Origin: Sphingomonas sp. IW22
GTDB lineage: Bacteria; Pseudomonadota; Alphaproteobacteria; Sphingomonadales; Sphingomonadaceae
Reading direction: 5' to 3'
NCBI RefSeq assembly: GCF_041321155.1
Contig: NZ_JBGGWB010000002.1
Coordinates: forward strand, 310,001 to 374,000
DNA: 64,000 nucleotides
The position numbers and the translations under genes are program-made. Each line of letters opens with the position of its first letter. Position 1 is the first letter of the stretch. The notes beneath the pieces are model-generated. The model made no database searches and was not told the origin of the DNA. It was given only the letters and a program-made list of their open reading frames with translations. Positions 55,662-64,000 of this stretch are shown piece by piece.

Positions 55662-55966
55662 CGACGCTGCCCAACCTGCCAGCCGTCAACCAGCCGACCG
55701 TGTCGATGGACACGGGCCGGCTGGCAACGCGTGAGAATCTGGAAGCCGCCGGGCAAAAGTTCGAGGCGATCTTTACCGGCATGATGCTGTCGTCGATGCG
55801 CAAGGCGAAGCTGGGCGACGGCCTGTTCGAATCGAATGCGCTGAACCAGTTCCGCGACATGCAGGACCAGCAACTGGCCCAGTCGATGGCGGTCCACGCA
55901 CCGATCGGCATCGGCAAGGCGATGATCGAATTCCTGGCCAAATCGGCGGAGGATACGGTCAAATGA
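55658..55966 (+). CDS. flgJ: Rod-binding FlgJ, N-terminal domain only
   Basis: FlgJ caps the growing rod. The 102-residue protein corresponds only to the rod-binding domain (QKFEAIFTGMMLSSMRKAKL, then ALNQFRDMQDQQLAQSMAVH). The C-terminal glucosaminidase domain of enterobacterial FlgJ is absent, as in many alphaproteobacteria. The start is GTG 55658, overlapping the flgI stop (GTGA); the stop overlaps the flgK ATG. The lytic transglycosylase beside flhA may provide the missing activity. Confidence 0.92.
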   Translation: MTTLPNLPAVNQPTVSMDTGRLATRENLEAAGQKFEAIFTGMMLSSMRKAKLGDGLFESNALNQFRDMQDQQLAQSMAVHAPIGIGKAMIEFLAKSAEDTVK

Positions 55967-57288
55967 GCGATCTGCTCGGCATCGGGGCCAGCGGTGTGCG
56001 TGCCTATCAGGGGGCGCTTGCCACCACGTCGGACAATATCGCCAATGCCGGAACCCCCGGCTATGTCCGCCGCACGCCGGTGCTGCGCGAAATCGCCGCC
56101 GTCACGCCCAATGGCGCGTTGACGCCCGCCGGGGTCACGCTGGGTCTGGTCGACCGCGCGGCCGATGCCTTTCGCTCGAACGCGGTCCGTACCAGCGGCA
56201 GCGACCTTGCCCGCAGCGAGACGGGCATGGTCTGGCTCGACCGGATCGAACAGGTGCTGGGCAACAGCGCACTGGATGATCGGCTGGCGACATTCTTCAA
56301 CGCTGCACAGGGCGTTGCCGCCGATCCGGGTGCCAGCGCACCGCGTGCGGTGATGCTGGAACATGCCGACGCGCTCGCCACCGCGTTTCGAGCGACGGGG
56401 GCGTCGCTGGATCAGGCGACGGCCGATGTCGAGGCGCAGGCCCGCAGTGCGGCCAGCGACCTGTCCGGGGCGGCGCAGGCGTTGGCCAAGGTGAACAGTG
56501 CCATCGGCCGCTCGGGCGGCGCACCGTCGCCGTCGCTGCTGGATGAGCGCGACCGGTTGCTCGAATCGATGTCGGCGCTGGTCGATGTGTCGGTCAGCTT
56601 CGATTCGGCGGGGCGCGCCACGGTAAAGGCGGGCGCCGCCGGTGGCCCGGTGATGGTGTCGGGCGATCAGGCAGCCAGCATCGGCGTGTCTCGCAACGGC
56701 CAGGGTGCGCTCCAATTCCATCTGGTGATGAATGGCGAGGCGGCGGTTATCCCGGCTCAGGGTGGCGCGATGGCGGGTGCGATCGACGGGGCGCAGCGCA
56801 TCGCCGACGCCAAGGGCGCGCTGGATCAACTGGCGGTCGACTTTGTCGACGCCGTGAATGCCGTGCAGGCCGGCGGTGAGGATCTGTCGGGCAATCCCGG
56901 CGCGCCGATGTTCGCCGGCGTCGATGCGGCCAGCATGACGCTGGCGCTGACCAGCGGCGCGGGCATTGCTGCCGCGACGCCGGGATCGGGGCCGAAGGGC
57001 AATGGCAACATGGGTATGCTGGCCGCGATCCGTACCAGCGGCGATTTCGAGACGCGGCTGACCACGCTTCAGTCCGTGAACGGCGCGGCCATCGCCGCGC
57101 GCCAGACGGTGATCGGCGCACAGACCGCCATCCATGACGGCAATATGGCTGCCCGCGATTCGGTCAGCGGGGTCAATCTGGACGAGGAAGCGGTGAACCT
57201 GCTTCGCTTCCAACAGGCATATCAGGCGTCGGCCCGCGTCATTCAGGTCGCGCGTGAGACGCTCGATTCCATCTTCCAGATCCGGTGA
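55963..57288 (+). CDS. flgK: Hook-filament junction protein FlgK (HAP1)
   Basis: FlgK is the first junction protein between hook and filament. The 441-residue protein has the N-terminal axial motif (LLGIGASGVRAYQGALATTS, DNIANAGTPGYVRR) and the C-terminal run SGVNLDEEAVNLLRFQQAYQ then ASARVIQVARETLDSIFQIR. The ATG overlaps the flgJ stop. It is shorter than enterobacterial FlgK, mainly in the surface-exposed middle. FlgN is its expected chaperone. Confidence 0.95.
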   Translation: MSDLLGIGASGVRAYQGALATTSDNIANAGTPGYVRRTPVLREIAAVTPNGALTPAGVTLGLVDRAADAFRSNAVRTSGSDLARSETGMVWLDRIEQVLGNSALDDRLATFFNAAQGVAADPGASAPRAVMLEHADALATAFRATGASLDQATADVEAQARSAASDLSGAAQALAKVNSAIGRSGGAPSPSLLDERDRLLESMSALVDVSVSFDSAGRATVKAGAAGGPVMVSGDQAASIGVSRNGQGALQFHLVMNGEAAVIPAQGGAMAGAIDGAQRIADAKGALDQLAVDFVDAVNAVQAGGEDLSGNPGAPMFAGVDAASMTLALTSGAGIAAATPGSGPKGNGNMGMLAAIRTSGDFETRLTTLQSVNGAAIAARQTVIGAQTAIHDGNMAARDSVSGVNLDEEAVNLLRFQQAYQASARVIQVARETLDSIFQIR

Positions 57289-57293
57289 GCCCC

Positions 57294-58163
57294 ATGAACC
57301 GTATCGCGACCAGCCAGTATTTTTCGCGCAGCCTGACCCAGATGTCGGGCCTGAATGTCGCGGCGGACAAGCTCCAGACCCAGATCGCAACCGGCAAGAA
57401 GCTGACTGCCGCGTCGCAGGACGCCGCCGCCTGGACGCAGTTGGCGACGATGAAGCGCGACACCGCCGATCACGCCGCCGCCAAGGGCAATATCGAACTG
57501 GCGTCGGGCATTCTGGCACAGGCCGATTCCACGCTGGAAAACATCACCCAGCAGCTGCAGCGTGCGCAGGAACTGGCAATGACCGTCGGTAGCGGCACGA
57601 TCGGCGCGACGGAGCGCAACATCGTCGCCGACCAGCTCGACATAATCAAAAATGACATCCTCGCGCTGGCGAATCAGAAGGATGTGCGCGGCGTGCCGAT
57701 GTTCGGCGGTGGCGCAGACGCGGCGTTCGCGGTCGGAGCCGACGGTGCCATCACCTATGTCGGCGGGACGGCGCCGGGCACGATCCCGGTTGCCGACGGT
57801 GCCGATGTTCAGGTGACCGAGGACGGATCGCAGCTGGCGCAGATGTTCACCGCGCTTGAGGCGCTGGCGCTGGGCATCCGCAATGGCGACGATCTTGGCA
57901 CCATCAGCGCCGACCTTGGTCTCGCAACCGATAATGTGTCGGCGGCTCGCGCCAGCGTCGGCGCGCGCGGCATGCGGCTGGACATGGAGATGGAGCGGCT
58001 GGACGAAGTGGCGATCGGGCGCGAGGAAGCGCGCGGCGCCATCGAACAGACCGATGTCACCGCCGCCATTACCGAATTGCAGAAGACCCTGACGATCCTG
58101 TCGGCCACCCAGGCCAGCTTCACCAAATTGTCCGGCCTGAGCCTGTTCGACCAGCTGCGATGA
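57294..58163 (+). CDS. flgL: Hook-filament junction protein FlgL (HAP3)
   Basis: FlgL is the second junction protein, flagellin-like at both ends. The 289-residue protein has RIATSQYFSRSLTQMSGLNV near the start and a flagellin-type heptad segment (ADKLQTQIATGKKLTAASQD). The C-terminal helix is TELQKTLTILSATQASFTKL. ATG 57294 is preferred; a GTG at 57285 overlapping the flgK stop would add three residues. It is the last gene before a 114-bp gap to motA. Confidence 0.93.
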   Translation: MNRIATSQYFSRSLTQMSGLNVAADKLQTQIATGKKLTAASQDAAAWTQLATMKRDTADHAAAKGNIELASGILAQADSTLENITQQLQRAQELAMTVGSGTIGATERNIVADQLDIIKNDILALANQKDVRGVPMFGGGADAAFAVGADGAITYVGGTAPGTIPVADGADVQVTEDGSQLAQMFTALEALALGIRNGDDLGTISADLGLATDNVSAARASVGARGMRLDMEMERLDEVAIGREEARGAIEQTDVTAAITELQKTLTILSATQASFTKLSGLSLFDQLR

Positions 58164-58277
58164 CGGCGATTCGCCGCGCAGCGGTCGGTAACCATTTCTC
58201 GACTCTTCTGCGTCAAAAGGGGGGGCAAGGGGCAGGCGTCGTCGCCTTTGCCGCAGGGACCCGGGGGCAAGCGTAAG

Positions 58278-59141
58278 ATGTTTCCTGCAATTGGCTTTGT
58301 CGTGCTGATCGTCATGGTGTTTGGCGGCTTCGCCATCACCGGTGGCGCGCTCGGCCCGGTCATGCACGCGCTTCCGCACGAAATGCTGATCATCGGCGGC
58401 GCGGCGCTAGGCGCGCTGATCATCGGCAATTCGGGCCGCGAGCTGAAGGCGATCGGCGGCGGCGTGATGAAGGTCATCAAGGGGCCGAAATACAAGAAAC
58501 AGGATTATCTGGACGTCATCTTCCTGGCGTCGAAACTGATGAAGATGCTGCGCGTCGAAGGGCCGATCGCGCTGGAGCCGCATGTGGAGGATCCGAAATC
58601 CTCCCCCATCTTTTCCGAATACCCCCGCATTCTGGCCGACAGCGCGTTGACCGGCCTGATTGCCGACACGCTGCGGCTGGTGGTGGTGTCATCGGGCACG
58701 CTGGATGTGCACGCGGTCGAGGAAGTGATGGATAACGCCATCAAAACCCATCATCACGAGGAACAGGGGCCGCAGACGACGCTGCAGGGCCTGGCCGATG
58801 CGCTGCCGGCGCTAGGCATCGTCGCCGCCGTGCTGGGCGTGGTCAAGACGATGGGATCGATCGACAAGCCGCCGTCGATCCTGGGCGGGATGATCGGTTC
58901 GGCACTGGTGGGCACGTTTCTGGGCGTGCTGCTCGCCTATGGCATTGTCGGTCCGCTGGCCACGCGGTTGCAGCAGGTGATCGACGCCGATGCGGCAATC
59001 TATCACACGGTGAAGCAGATCATCATCGCGTCGCTCCATGGCCATCCGCAGCCGCTGGTCATCGAAGCGGCGCGGTCGGGCATTGCCCACCACAACCAGC
59101 CCGGTTTTGCCGAGGTGTTCGACGGCTTGCGGGGGCGTTAA
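58278..59141 (+). CDS. motA: Flagellar motor stator protein MotA
   Basis: MotA forms the five-subunit ring of the proton-driven stator and pushes on FliG. The 287-residue protein has four membrane segments (first pair about residues 5-55, second pair about 185-235) and the cytoplasmic loop with charged residues. LPALGIVAAVLGVVKTMGSI and IGSALVGTFLGVLLAYGIVG are characteristic. ATG 58278 was chosen as the first conserved residue; the 114 bp upstream may carry a promoter, but I found no clear -24/-12 element. motB follows after 3 bp. Confidence 0.95.
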   Translation: MFPAIGFVVLIVMVFGGFAITGGALGPVMHALPHEMLIIGGAALGALIIGNSGRELKAIGGGVMKVIKGPKYKKQDYLDVIFLASKLMKMLRVEGPIALEPHVEDPKSSPIFSEYPRILADSALTGLIADTLRLVVVSSGTLDVHAVEEVMDNAIKTHHHEEQGPQTTLQGLADALPALGIVAAVLGVVKTMGSIDKPPSILGGMIGSALVGTFLGVLLAYGIVGPLATRLQQVIDADAAIYHTVKQIIIASLHGHPQPLVIEAARSGIAHHNQPGFAEVFDGLRGR

Positions 59142-59144
59142 GCC

Positions 59145-60149
59145 GTGGCACAGCAGCCCCGCGCGCCCCATGGCAACAACCAGCCGCCCAAGGTCATCGT
59201 CAAGAAGGTCTATATCGAGGGGCATGGTGGCCATCACGGCGGTGCGTGGAAGGTCGCCTATGCCGATTTCGTGACCGCGATGATGGCGTTTTTCCTGCTG
59301 ATGTGGCTGCTGGGTGCCACCAGTGAGCAGCAGCGAAAGGCACTGGCCGATTATTTCGCGCCCACGCTGGTCCAGTTGAAGCAGAAGTCGGCAGGCTCGT
59401 TCGGACCGTTCGGCGGCGCGTCGCTGACCGATGTCGATAATTACCCCAACCGCGCGGGTCAGACCGGCACGCGCGAGATGACCGTGCCCAGCGGCGCCAC
59501 CGGGGGCAAGAAAGTGGGCAGCGGGGAAAAGGGGTCGCTGAAGAATCCCGATGCGCTAACCAAGCAGGACCGACAGAATTTCTCCCGCCTGCGAGCCCAG
59601 CTTGAGGCGTCGATGAAGCGCGATGCAAAGATGGCAAAACTGGCGCGTCACGTGAAGTTCGTGCCGACGATCGACGGGATGCGAATCGATCTGGTCGACG
59701 ATGCCAATTATTCGATGTTCGACCTTGGCACGACAGCGCTGGTGCCAGAGGCGGACAAGCTGATCGGGATGATCGCCGAAAGCATTCAGGGCACCGAGAA
59801 CTCGATCATGATCCGTGGCCACACCGATTCGCTTGGCTATGGCAATCCGCTTCAGATGAACAACTGGATGCTGTCGAGCGGCCGCGCGGAAGCAACCCGG
59901 CGGCGGCTGGCACGCGGCGGCGTCGCGGAGGCGAGGTTCGAGCGGATCGAGGGCGTGGCCGATCGTCAGCCGATGATCGCGGAAGCGCCCGGCGACCCGC
60001 GCAACCGCCGCGTGGCGATCACCTTGCTGTATCGGCAGGCTGCCTTTGGCGAATCCGAAAGCGAGGGTCGCCGTGGCGGCGGGCGTCAGAACAGCTTGCG
60101 GAACTCCAGCCTGACCGAACGGCCCACCGGGTCGAGCAAGAACGGCTGA
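59145..60149 (+). CDS. motB: Flagellar motor stator protein MotB
   Basis: MotB anchors the stator to peptidoglycan and carries the proton-binding aspartate. The 334-residue protein has a His/Gly-rich cytoplasmic start and one membrane helix with the critical Asp41 (WKVAYADFVTAMMAFFLLMW). A plug/linker region follows, then an OmpA-like domain (MIRGHTDSLGYGNP, NWMLSSGRAEATRRRLARGG, NRRVAITLLY). The start is GTG 59145. The last 21 codons form a low-complexity tail (GRQNSLRNSSLTERPTGSSK) that overlaps the convergent TonB-dependent receptor gene by 64 bp. Confidence 0.95.
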   Translation: MAQQPRAPHGNNQPPKVIVKKVYIEGHGGHHGGAWKVAYADFVTAMMAFFLLMWLLGATSEQQRKALADYFAPTLVQLKQKSAGSFGPFGGASLTDVDNYPNRAGQTGTREMTVPSGATGGKKVGSGEKGSLKNPDALTKQDRQNFSRLRAQLEASMKRDAKMAKLARHVKFVPTIDGMRIDLVDDANYSMFDLGTTALVPEADKLIGMIAESIQGTENSIMIRGHTDSLGYGNPLQMNNWMLSSGRAEATRRRLARGGVAEARFERIEGVADRQPMIAEAPGDPRNRRVAITLLYRQAAFGESESEGRRGGGRQNSLRNSSLTERPTGSSKNG

Positions 60150-62794
60150 AGCCCCAGCGGCGTCACACCCGTGCCGTCGGTCACGGTGATCCGCTGATCC
60201 AGCAAATTGTCCAGTCGCAACGAAACCCGTGCGCCGCGCAGCCATGGCTGATCGCGCACCAGCGAGGGTATCTGGCCCAGATTGGCAAAGGCGCGCAGGT
60301 TGATCGTCGTCAGGCTGCCGAAGCGTAATTGTTCGGCGGGCGTGGCGCCGGTGACGCGGGTCGGTGCCTGCCAGTCGGCATTCATGCGGATGCCCAGCCC
60401 ATCCTTGGTAAAGCCGCTGCGAAGCTGAAGCTCATGCCGGGGTTGTCCGCCGCGATTGCCGGTGGCCGAACCGCCCAGCAGGTCCAGTTCAGGCAGGCCG
60501 TCGCGGATCAGGATCGTCTCCTTCAGGCGCACGGTATGGAACAGCGCGAACTGGACGCGCCCGCCGCCCGCGCCGCCGCCAAAGCGTCCACCGCCCCCGC
60601 CGCCACGCGGTCCGCCCCCGGCGCCGCCACGCGGACGTCCGGCGCCCGCGCCGCGTGGCGGACGGCCAAATGCCTCCCGCAGCACAGCGCGCGGGTCCTC
60701 ACCCGCTTCGCGCGCGGCCTGAACGCGGCGCTGCAACGTGCCCATGACCGGCAGCGACAGGTTGAAGCCCCAGCGGAACTGGCGGCGCTCGCTCTGCGCG
60801 AAGTTGACGGGCCGGGTGTCGATCTGGACCAGCCGCCCCGATGCATCGCGCACGAACCGGTCGGGAAAGGCCGACTGAATCTCTGCCGTCGCGGCGGGAA
60901 AGCCTGAAATCAGGCCGTCGATACGGCTGTCGGTGTAATCGGCGCGCAGGTTCAGGTCGACCGAATCGAGCGGTCGTAAATTGGCCCCGATCTTCAGCAC
61001 GCGGCGGCTGTCGGCGGACAGGCCGGGGTTGCCGCCCTCAACCGATGTCACATCCACCGTCTCACCACGCACATAATCGAACACGCGGACATTGGGTGTG
61101 GTCAGCACCGGATTGCCGATCTGTTGTGGCGACGGCGCGCCCTCTTCATGCGTGACCGACGTGATCAGGCGAAGCTGGCGGATCGGCGACCAGTTCGCAC
61201 CATAGCCATAGGTAGTCAGCGTGCCGAAATCCGACAGCTCGTTCACCTCCGCATTGGCGTTGATTGTCAGGTCGCCGATCGCGTCCAGCACCGCAAGGCG
61301 GCGGCTGGCGATGGGCACGTCCAGATTGACCTGACCATTGACGCGGCGCCGGGTGATATCGGTCGCGGTGATCAGGCCCGACCGGTTCGAGCGGCTGTCG
61401 AGATCCTGGCTCCCCAACCCGACCCGGCCCGTCACCCCGACATCGCCGGCGGGCAGCTTTAACACATTGCCGTTCGCAACTGCTTCCAGCTGTCCCACAT
61501 TGCTGACCGATCGCGCGGTATCGGGTGCGGCCAGCGCGAGCCCAGACAGCGAGGCAAAGGGATTGACCGAACCGGCGGCCACGCCCGCGCTGTAATCGCC
61601 CAGCGACAGGCGGCGTTCGGTATCGGTGTCGGTGGTCGCATATTCGTAATTGCCGGTCAGCGTCCAACGCCAGTCGCCCTTTTCGCCATTGGCGCTGAAC
61701 CCGCCGGTGACGCTGCGTGAGCGTGTCTCGCGGGTCAGGGCGCCCAGCGCGTCGGCATAGCGCAGCACGCGCACATCATTGGCGAAGGGGGAAAAGGGGC
61801 TGTTGGCGGGCAGTGTCACGTCGATACTGGGCAACCCGACCAATGCCTGCGTGTCGTTCAGCTCAAAACCGAGATTAGCGGTCGCAGCGACATCGCCGAA
61901 AATGGTACGCGACAAGACGGCATTGCCCTCTGCTCCGAAACTGCGTGGCCGCAGCGTGCGATAACGGCCAAGGTCGGTGGTGCCGGCCTGGTTGGCACCG
62001 CTGGCGAAATCGGCCAGCGTGGGCGCGGTGCCGGGCACCGGGGCGACGATGGTGACTTGCCCCGCCAGTGCCGACAGGGCGGGGTCAATCTCTCCCGCGC
62101 CGTCGACCGCCACGACATTTCCCGCCAGGTCATAGGGCAGGCCCGACGGATTGGGCAGCAGGTCGCGCTCCGCCTCGCTCAGCGCGCTTTCCGCCGATAC
62201 TTCAAGGTCGATGTTCAGGCGGCCGGCGCGATTGATGCTCAGATAATTGACATCGAGCTCGCCATTGGCGCTGCCGCCGCCGGTCGGGCCGCCGCCCTCC
62301 ACTTCGGTCGTGATGGCGCGGAAACGGCGGCGCAGGACGATGTTCACGACGCGCTGATTGGCGGGATAGCCATATTTCAGCGCGACTTCCTCCGGCAGGA
62401 TTTCGACGCGGGAAATCGCTTCGGTCGGCACGTCGCGGATTTCGCGCAGACTGGAAATACGGCGCCCCTCCAGCAGGACGACAGGCTGTTCGTCGCCGCG
62501 CCCGCGCCCGCTGCCCGTCTGGGGCGCGAGTTCGGTCAGCAATTCGGCAATGGTACTGACGCCGAACGCGCGCACATCGGCGGGGCTGAGCGTCTGTTCG
62601 GGCGGCACGTCGCCGGTGACCGATCCGCGCGGCCGCTGTCCGGTAACGACGATCTCGTCCGCATCGCCATCGTCCAGCGTTGCCTCCACCTCATCGGCGG
62701 CGGTGTCGGCCAGATCGGGGTCGACCGCCTGTTCCTGTGCCATGACGGGCAGCGGGGCGACGATGCAGGCGAGGAGGGGGAGACTGATACGCAT
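60086..62794 (-). CDS. TonB-dependent outer-membrane receptor with Gly/Arg-rich insert
   Basis: A 902-residue outer-membrane receptor for an unknown ligand. It has a signal peptide (MRISLPLLACIVAPLPVMAQ), a TonB-box-like DADEIVVTGQRPRG and a plug domain (about 60-170, with VVLLEGRRISSLREIRDVPT and ILPEEVALKYGYPANQRVVN). A beta barrel ends with the family-typical aromatic terminus SVRLEFRKLF. Residues about 711-748 are an unusual Gly/Arg/Pro-rich low-complexity insert. ATG 62794 has GGAAGGA 4 nt upstream. It converges on and overlaps motB. Confidence 0.93.
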   Translation of the reverse strand: MRISLPLLACIVAPLPVMAQEQAVDPDLADTAADEVEATLDDGDADEIVVTGQRPRGSVTGDVPPEQTLSPADVRAFGVSTIAELLTELAPQTGSGRGRGDEQPVVLLEGRRISSLREIRDVPTEAISRVEILPEEVALKYGYPANQRVVNIVLRRRFRAITTEVEGGGPTGGGSANGELDVNYLSINRAGRLNIDLEVSAESALSEAERDLLPNPSGLPYDLAGNVVAVDGAGEIDPALSALAGQVTIVAPVPGTAPTLADFASGANQAGTTDLGRYRTLRPRSFGAEGNAVLSRTIFGDVAATANLGFELNDTQALVGLPSIDVTLPANSPFSPFANDVRVLRYADALGALTRETRSRSVTGGFSANGEKGDWRWTLTGNYEYATTDTDTERRLSLGDYSAGVAAGSVNPFASLSGLALAAPDTARSVSNVGQLEAVANGNVLKLPAGDVGVTGRVGLGSQDLDSRSNRSGLITATDITRRRVNGQVNLDVPIASRRLAVLDAIGDLTINANAEVNELSDFGTLTTYGYGANWSPIRQLRLITSVTHEEGAPSPQQIGNPVLTTPNVRVFDYVRGETVDVTSVEGGNPGLSADSRRVLKIGANLRPLDSVDLNLRADYTDSRIDGLISGFPAATAEIQSAFPDRFVRDASGRLVQIDTRPVNFAQSERRQFRWGFNLSLPVMGTLQRRVQAAREAGEDPRAVLREAFGRPPRGAGAGRPRGGAGGGPRGGGGGGRFGGGAGGGRVQFALFHTVRLKETILIRDGLPELDLLGGSATGNRGGQPRHELQLRSGFTKDGLGIRMNADWQAPTRVTGATPAEQLRFGSLTTINLRAFANLGQIPSLVRDQPWLRGARVSLRLDNLLDQRITVTDGTGVTPLGLQPFLLDPVGRSVRLEFRKLF

Positions 62795-62867
62795 GGGGTC
62801 CTTCCGCGACGGGAAACCAGGGCCTAACGCCCGGCTGTCGCAGAAGTTTGTCAGCCGGTACGATGAT

Positions 62868-63431
62868 TTACAGAACGCGGACCAGCCGGATGGCGAGCGC
62901 CAGCCAGGGCGGGTCGGCAATCACCTGCTGCCGTGCGCCGCTGCCCGGCGGGAGGAGGTGGAGGCGGCCACCCTCACGATCGATCAATCGGCCGAAGGCA
63001 AATCGCCCGGCGGGGCGCGGCACCAGCACGTCGCGGTTGAGCGCGCGCCCGAACGCGTCGGGGGCCAGCCGCTCGCACCATAATTCGTCGCCGGCGCGGT
63101 AATCGCCCACGCCCCCGGTCACGCGAACCGCGATCAGACCGGGCTGCAGCGCGGGCGGCACGATATGTTCGGGCCGCTGCGGCGCCCATGCACCTTCGCG
63201 GTCGACCAGCGCCGCGACCGGCAGGTCGGGGCGTTCGGGCAGGCGAACCAGATCGGCGGCCTCCACCTCCAGCGCGCGGGCGATGCGGTTGAGCCATGCG
63301 ACCGAAACGGTACGCGTGCCCGTCTCAAGCCGGCCGATGGTCTGCGCGGTGGTCGGCGGATCGCAACGCCGTGCCACATCGTCCAATGTCAATCCGCGCG
63401 CGCGGCGCACTTCGCGAATGGCGGTAATCAT
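62868..63431 (-). CDS. XRE-type helix-turn-helix transcriptional regulator
   Basis: A DNA-binding regulator. The 187-residue protein has an N-terminal XRE helix-turn-helix (IREVRRARGLTLDDVARRCD, then TTAQTIGRLETGTRTVSVAW, about residues 5-50). A C-terminal domain of about 100 residues resembles the S24/LexA-like sensory part (LQPGLIAVRVTGGVGDYRAG), but I cannot see a clear catalytic Ser/Lys pair. It is divergent from the DUF6456 gene across 98 bp and lies behind the TonB receptor gene on the same strand, so it might control that receptor. Confidence 0.85.
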   Translation of the reverse strand: MITAIREVRRARGLTLDDVARRCDPPTTAQTIGRLETGTRTVSVAWLNRIARALEVEAADLVRLPERPDLPVAALVDREGAWAPQRPEHIVPPALQPGLIAVRVTGGVGDYRAGDELWCERLAPDAFGRALNRDVLVPRPAGRFAFGRLIDREGGRLHLLPPGSGARQQVIADPPWLALAIRLVRVL

Positions 63432-63529
63432 CGCTCGACCCCCGATCCTTGAACCAATGCGGTTACACCCTGTCCTACAAACCAGCCTTCATGGCAAGCG
63501 GTCCGCCGGATTCTGATTGGGAGCATGAC

Positions 63530-64000
63530 ATGCGCGAACTGGTGGAGCGGGGGCTTGAGGACGGGCGGGTGACCAGCGGCCCGCCCCGGCGCGGGCGACG
63601 GGCAGTGACGGTCAACCTGGCCGAATCGCCACTTGGCTGGCTGGCGGCGCGCGGGCTGGTCAGCGCGCGGCAGGTAGAGGCGGGCGAGCGGCTGCGCGCC
63701 GATTACGAACGCGCGCAATTGTCGCCATCGGTGACGATGCGATGGGACAGCAGACCGCGCGGTCGCCATGCACGGGCCGAGGCGTTGGACCCGACCATGG
63801 CGCAACTGGCCGCCAAGCAGCGTTTCGATGCCGCCATTGTGGCGGTGGGTCCGGGCCTGTCCGACATATTGTGGCGCGTGGTGTGCGCGGGGGAGGGGGT
63901 GCCCGTGGCCGAACGCGCGCTTGGCTGGCCCGCACGGGCGGGGCGGCTGGTGCTGGGCATCGCGCTCGACCGGCTGGCCGGACATTACGGGCTGCCCTGA
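63530..64000 (+). CDS. DUF6456 domain protein
   Basis: A conserved alphaproteobacterial protein of unknown function. The 156-residue product has the family core RRAVTVNLAESPLGWLAARG (about residues 24-43), then QVEAGERLRADYERAQLSPS and a C-terminal helical part (DILWRVVCAGEGVPVAERAL). ATG 63530 has GGGAG 8 nt upstream (an ATG inside the spacer is out of frame); ATG 63491 lacks one. The stop codon TGA is the last triplet of the window, so the gene is complete. Function is not known; a DNA-binding role is sometimes guessed from its helical content, which I do not claim. Confidence 0.82.
   Translation: MRELVERGLEDGRVTSGPPRRGRRAVTVNLAESPLGWLAARGLVSARQVEAGERLRADYERAQLSPSVTMRWDSRPRGRHARAEALDPTMAQLAAKQRFDAAIVAVGPGLSDILWRVVCAGEGVPVAERALGWPARAGRLVLGIALDRLAGHYGLP

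Overview
The window is about 64 kb of GC-rich chromosomal DNA that I read as coming from a sphingomonad (Sphingomonadaceae, probably Sphingomonas or a close relative). The reasons are the high GC content, the alphaproteobacterial-looking housekeeping proteins, a large TonB-dependent receptor with a glycine/arginine-rich insert, a DUF6456 protein, and a flagellar set that uses FliS, FlgN, FlgM and FliA. I see no FlbT or FlaF. Genus assignment is inference; no rRNA or tRNA gene is present to support it.

Layout. (1) 1-552: 3' part of rnhB. (2) 555-16592, minus strand: one dense run of 18 flagellar genes headed by a sigma-54 activator and running fliE-F-G-H-I-J-K-L-M-N-O-P-Q-R-flhB-fliD-fliS, many with 1-4 bp overlaps. 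(3) 16852-18261, plus: flagellin fliC, followed by a strong terminator. (4) 18423-22915, minus: UDP-sugar epimerase, ugd, galU and a GT2-GtrA glycosyltransferase. (5) 23060-27456, minus: cysD-cysNC-cysQ-tauE sulfate activation operon. (6) 27711-43127: mixed metabolic and housekeeping genes (zinc alcohol dehydrogenase, SRPBCC protein, RlpA lipoprotein, MarR regulator, katG, SulP transporter, tldD, small zinc-finger protein, typA, DUF72, 2-hydroxyacid dehydrogenase, Tat-exported GH127 enzyme). (7) 43137-46836, minus: lytic transglycosylase-flhA-fliA. (8) 46910-49312, minus: a second stator-like pair, then flgA, flgM, flgN. (9) 49494-60149, plus: flgBCDEFGHIJKL, then motA-motB. (10) 60086-62794, minus: TonB-dependent receptor overlapping motB tail to tail. 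(11) 62868-64000: divergent XRE regulator and DUF6456 gene.

How it works together. Regions 2, 3 and 7-9 together encode a nearly complete flagellum: export gate and ATPase, MS and C ring, rod, hook, L/P rings, filament, cap, chaperones, sigma-28 with its anti-sigma factor, and two stator pairs. I see no chemotaxis genes and no flhF/flhG. Three intergenic -24/-12 elements fit the sigma-54 consensus very well: two flank the motA2/flgB intergenic region divergently and one precedes the transglycosylase-flhA-fliA operon. Dense TTGCCG/CGGCAA motifs lie beside them, upstream of flgA (inside the motB2 coding end), and between the activator gene and fliC. The simplest model is that the receiver-less FlbD-like activator binds these boxes and drives sigma-54 promoters for early/middle genes, including the sigma-28 gene, while FlgM/FliA controls late genes. 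That model is inference from the sequence.

No insertion sequence, prophage, CRISPR array, tRNA or rRNA was recognised. No gene-free stretch exceeds about 260 bp.
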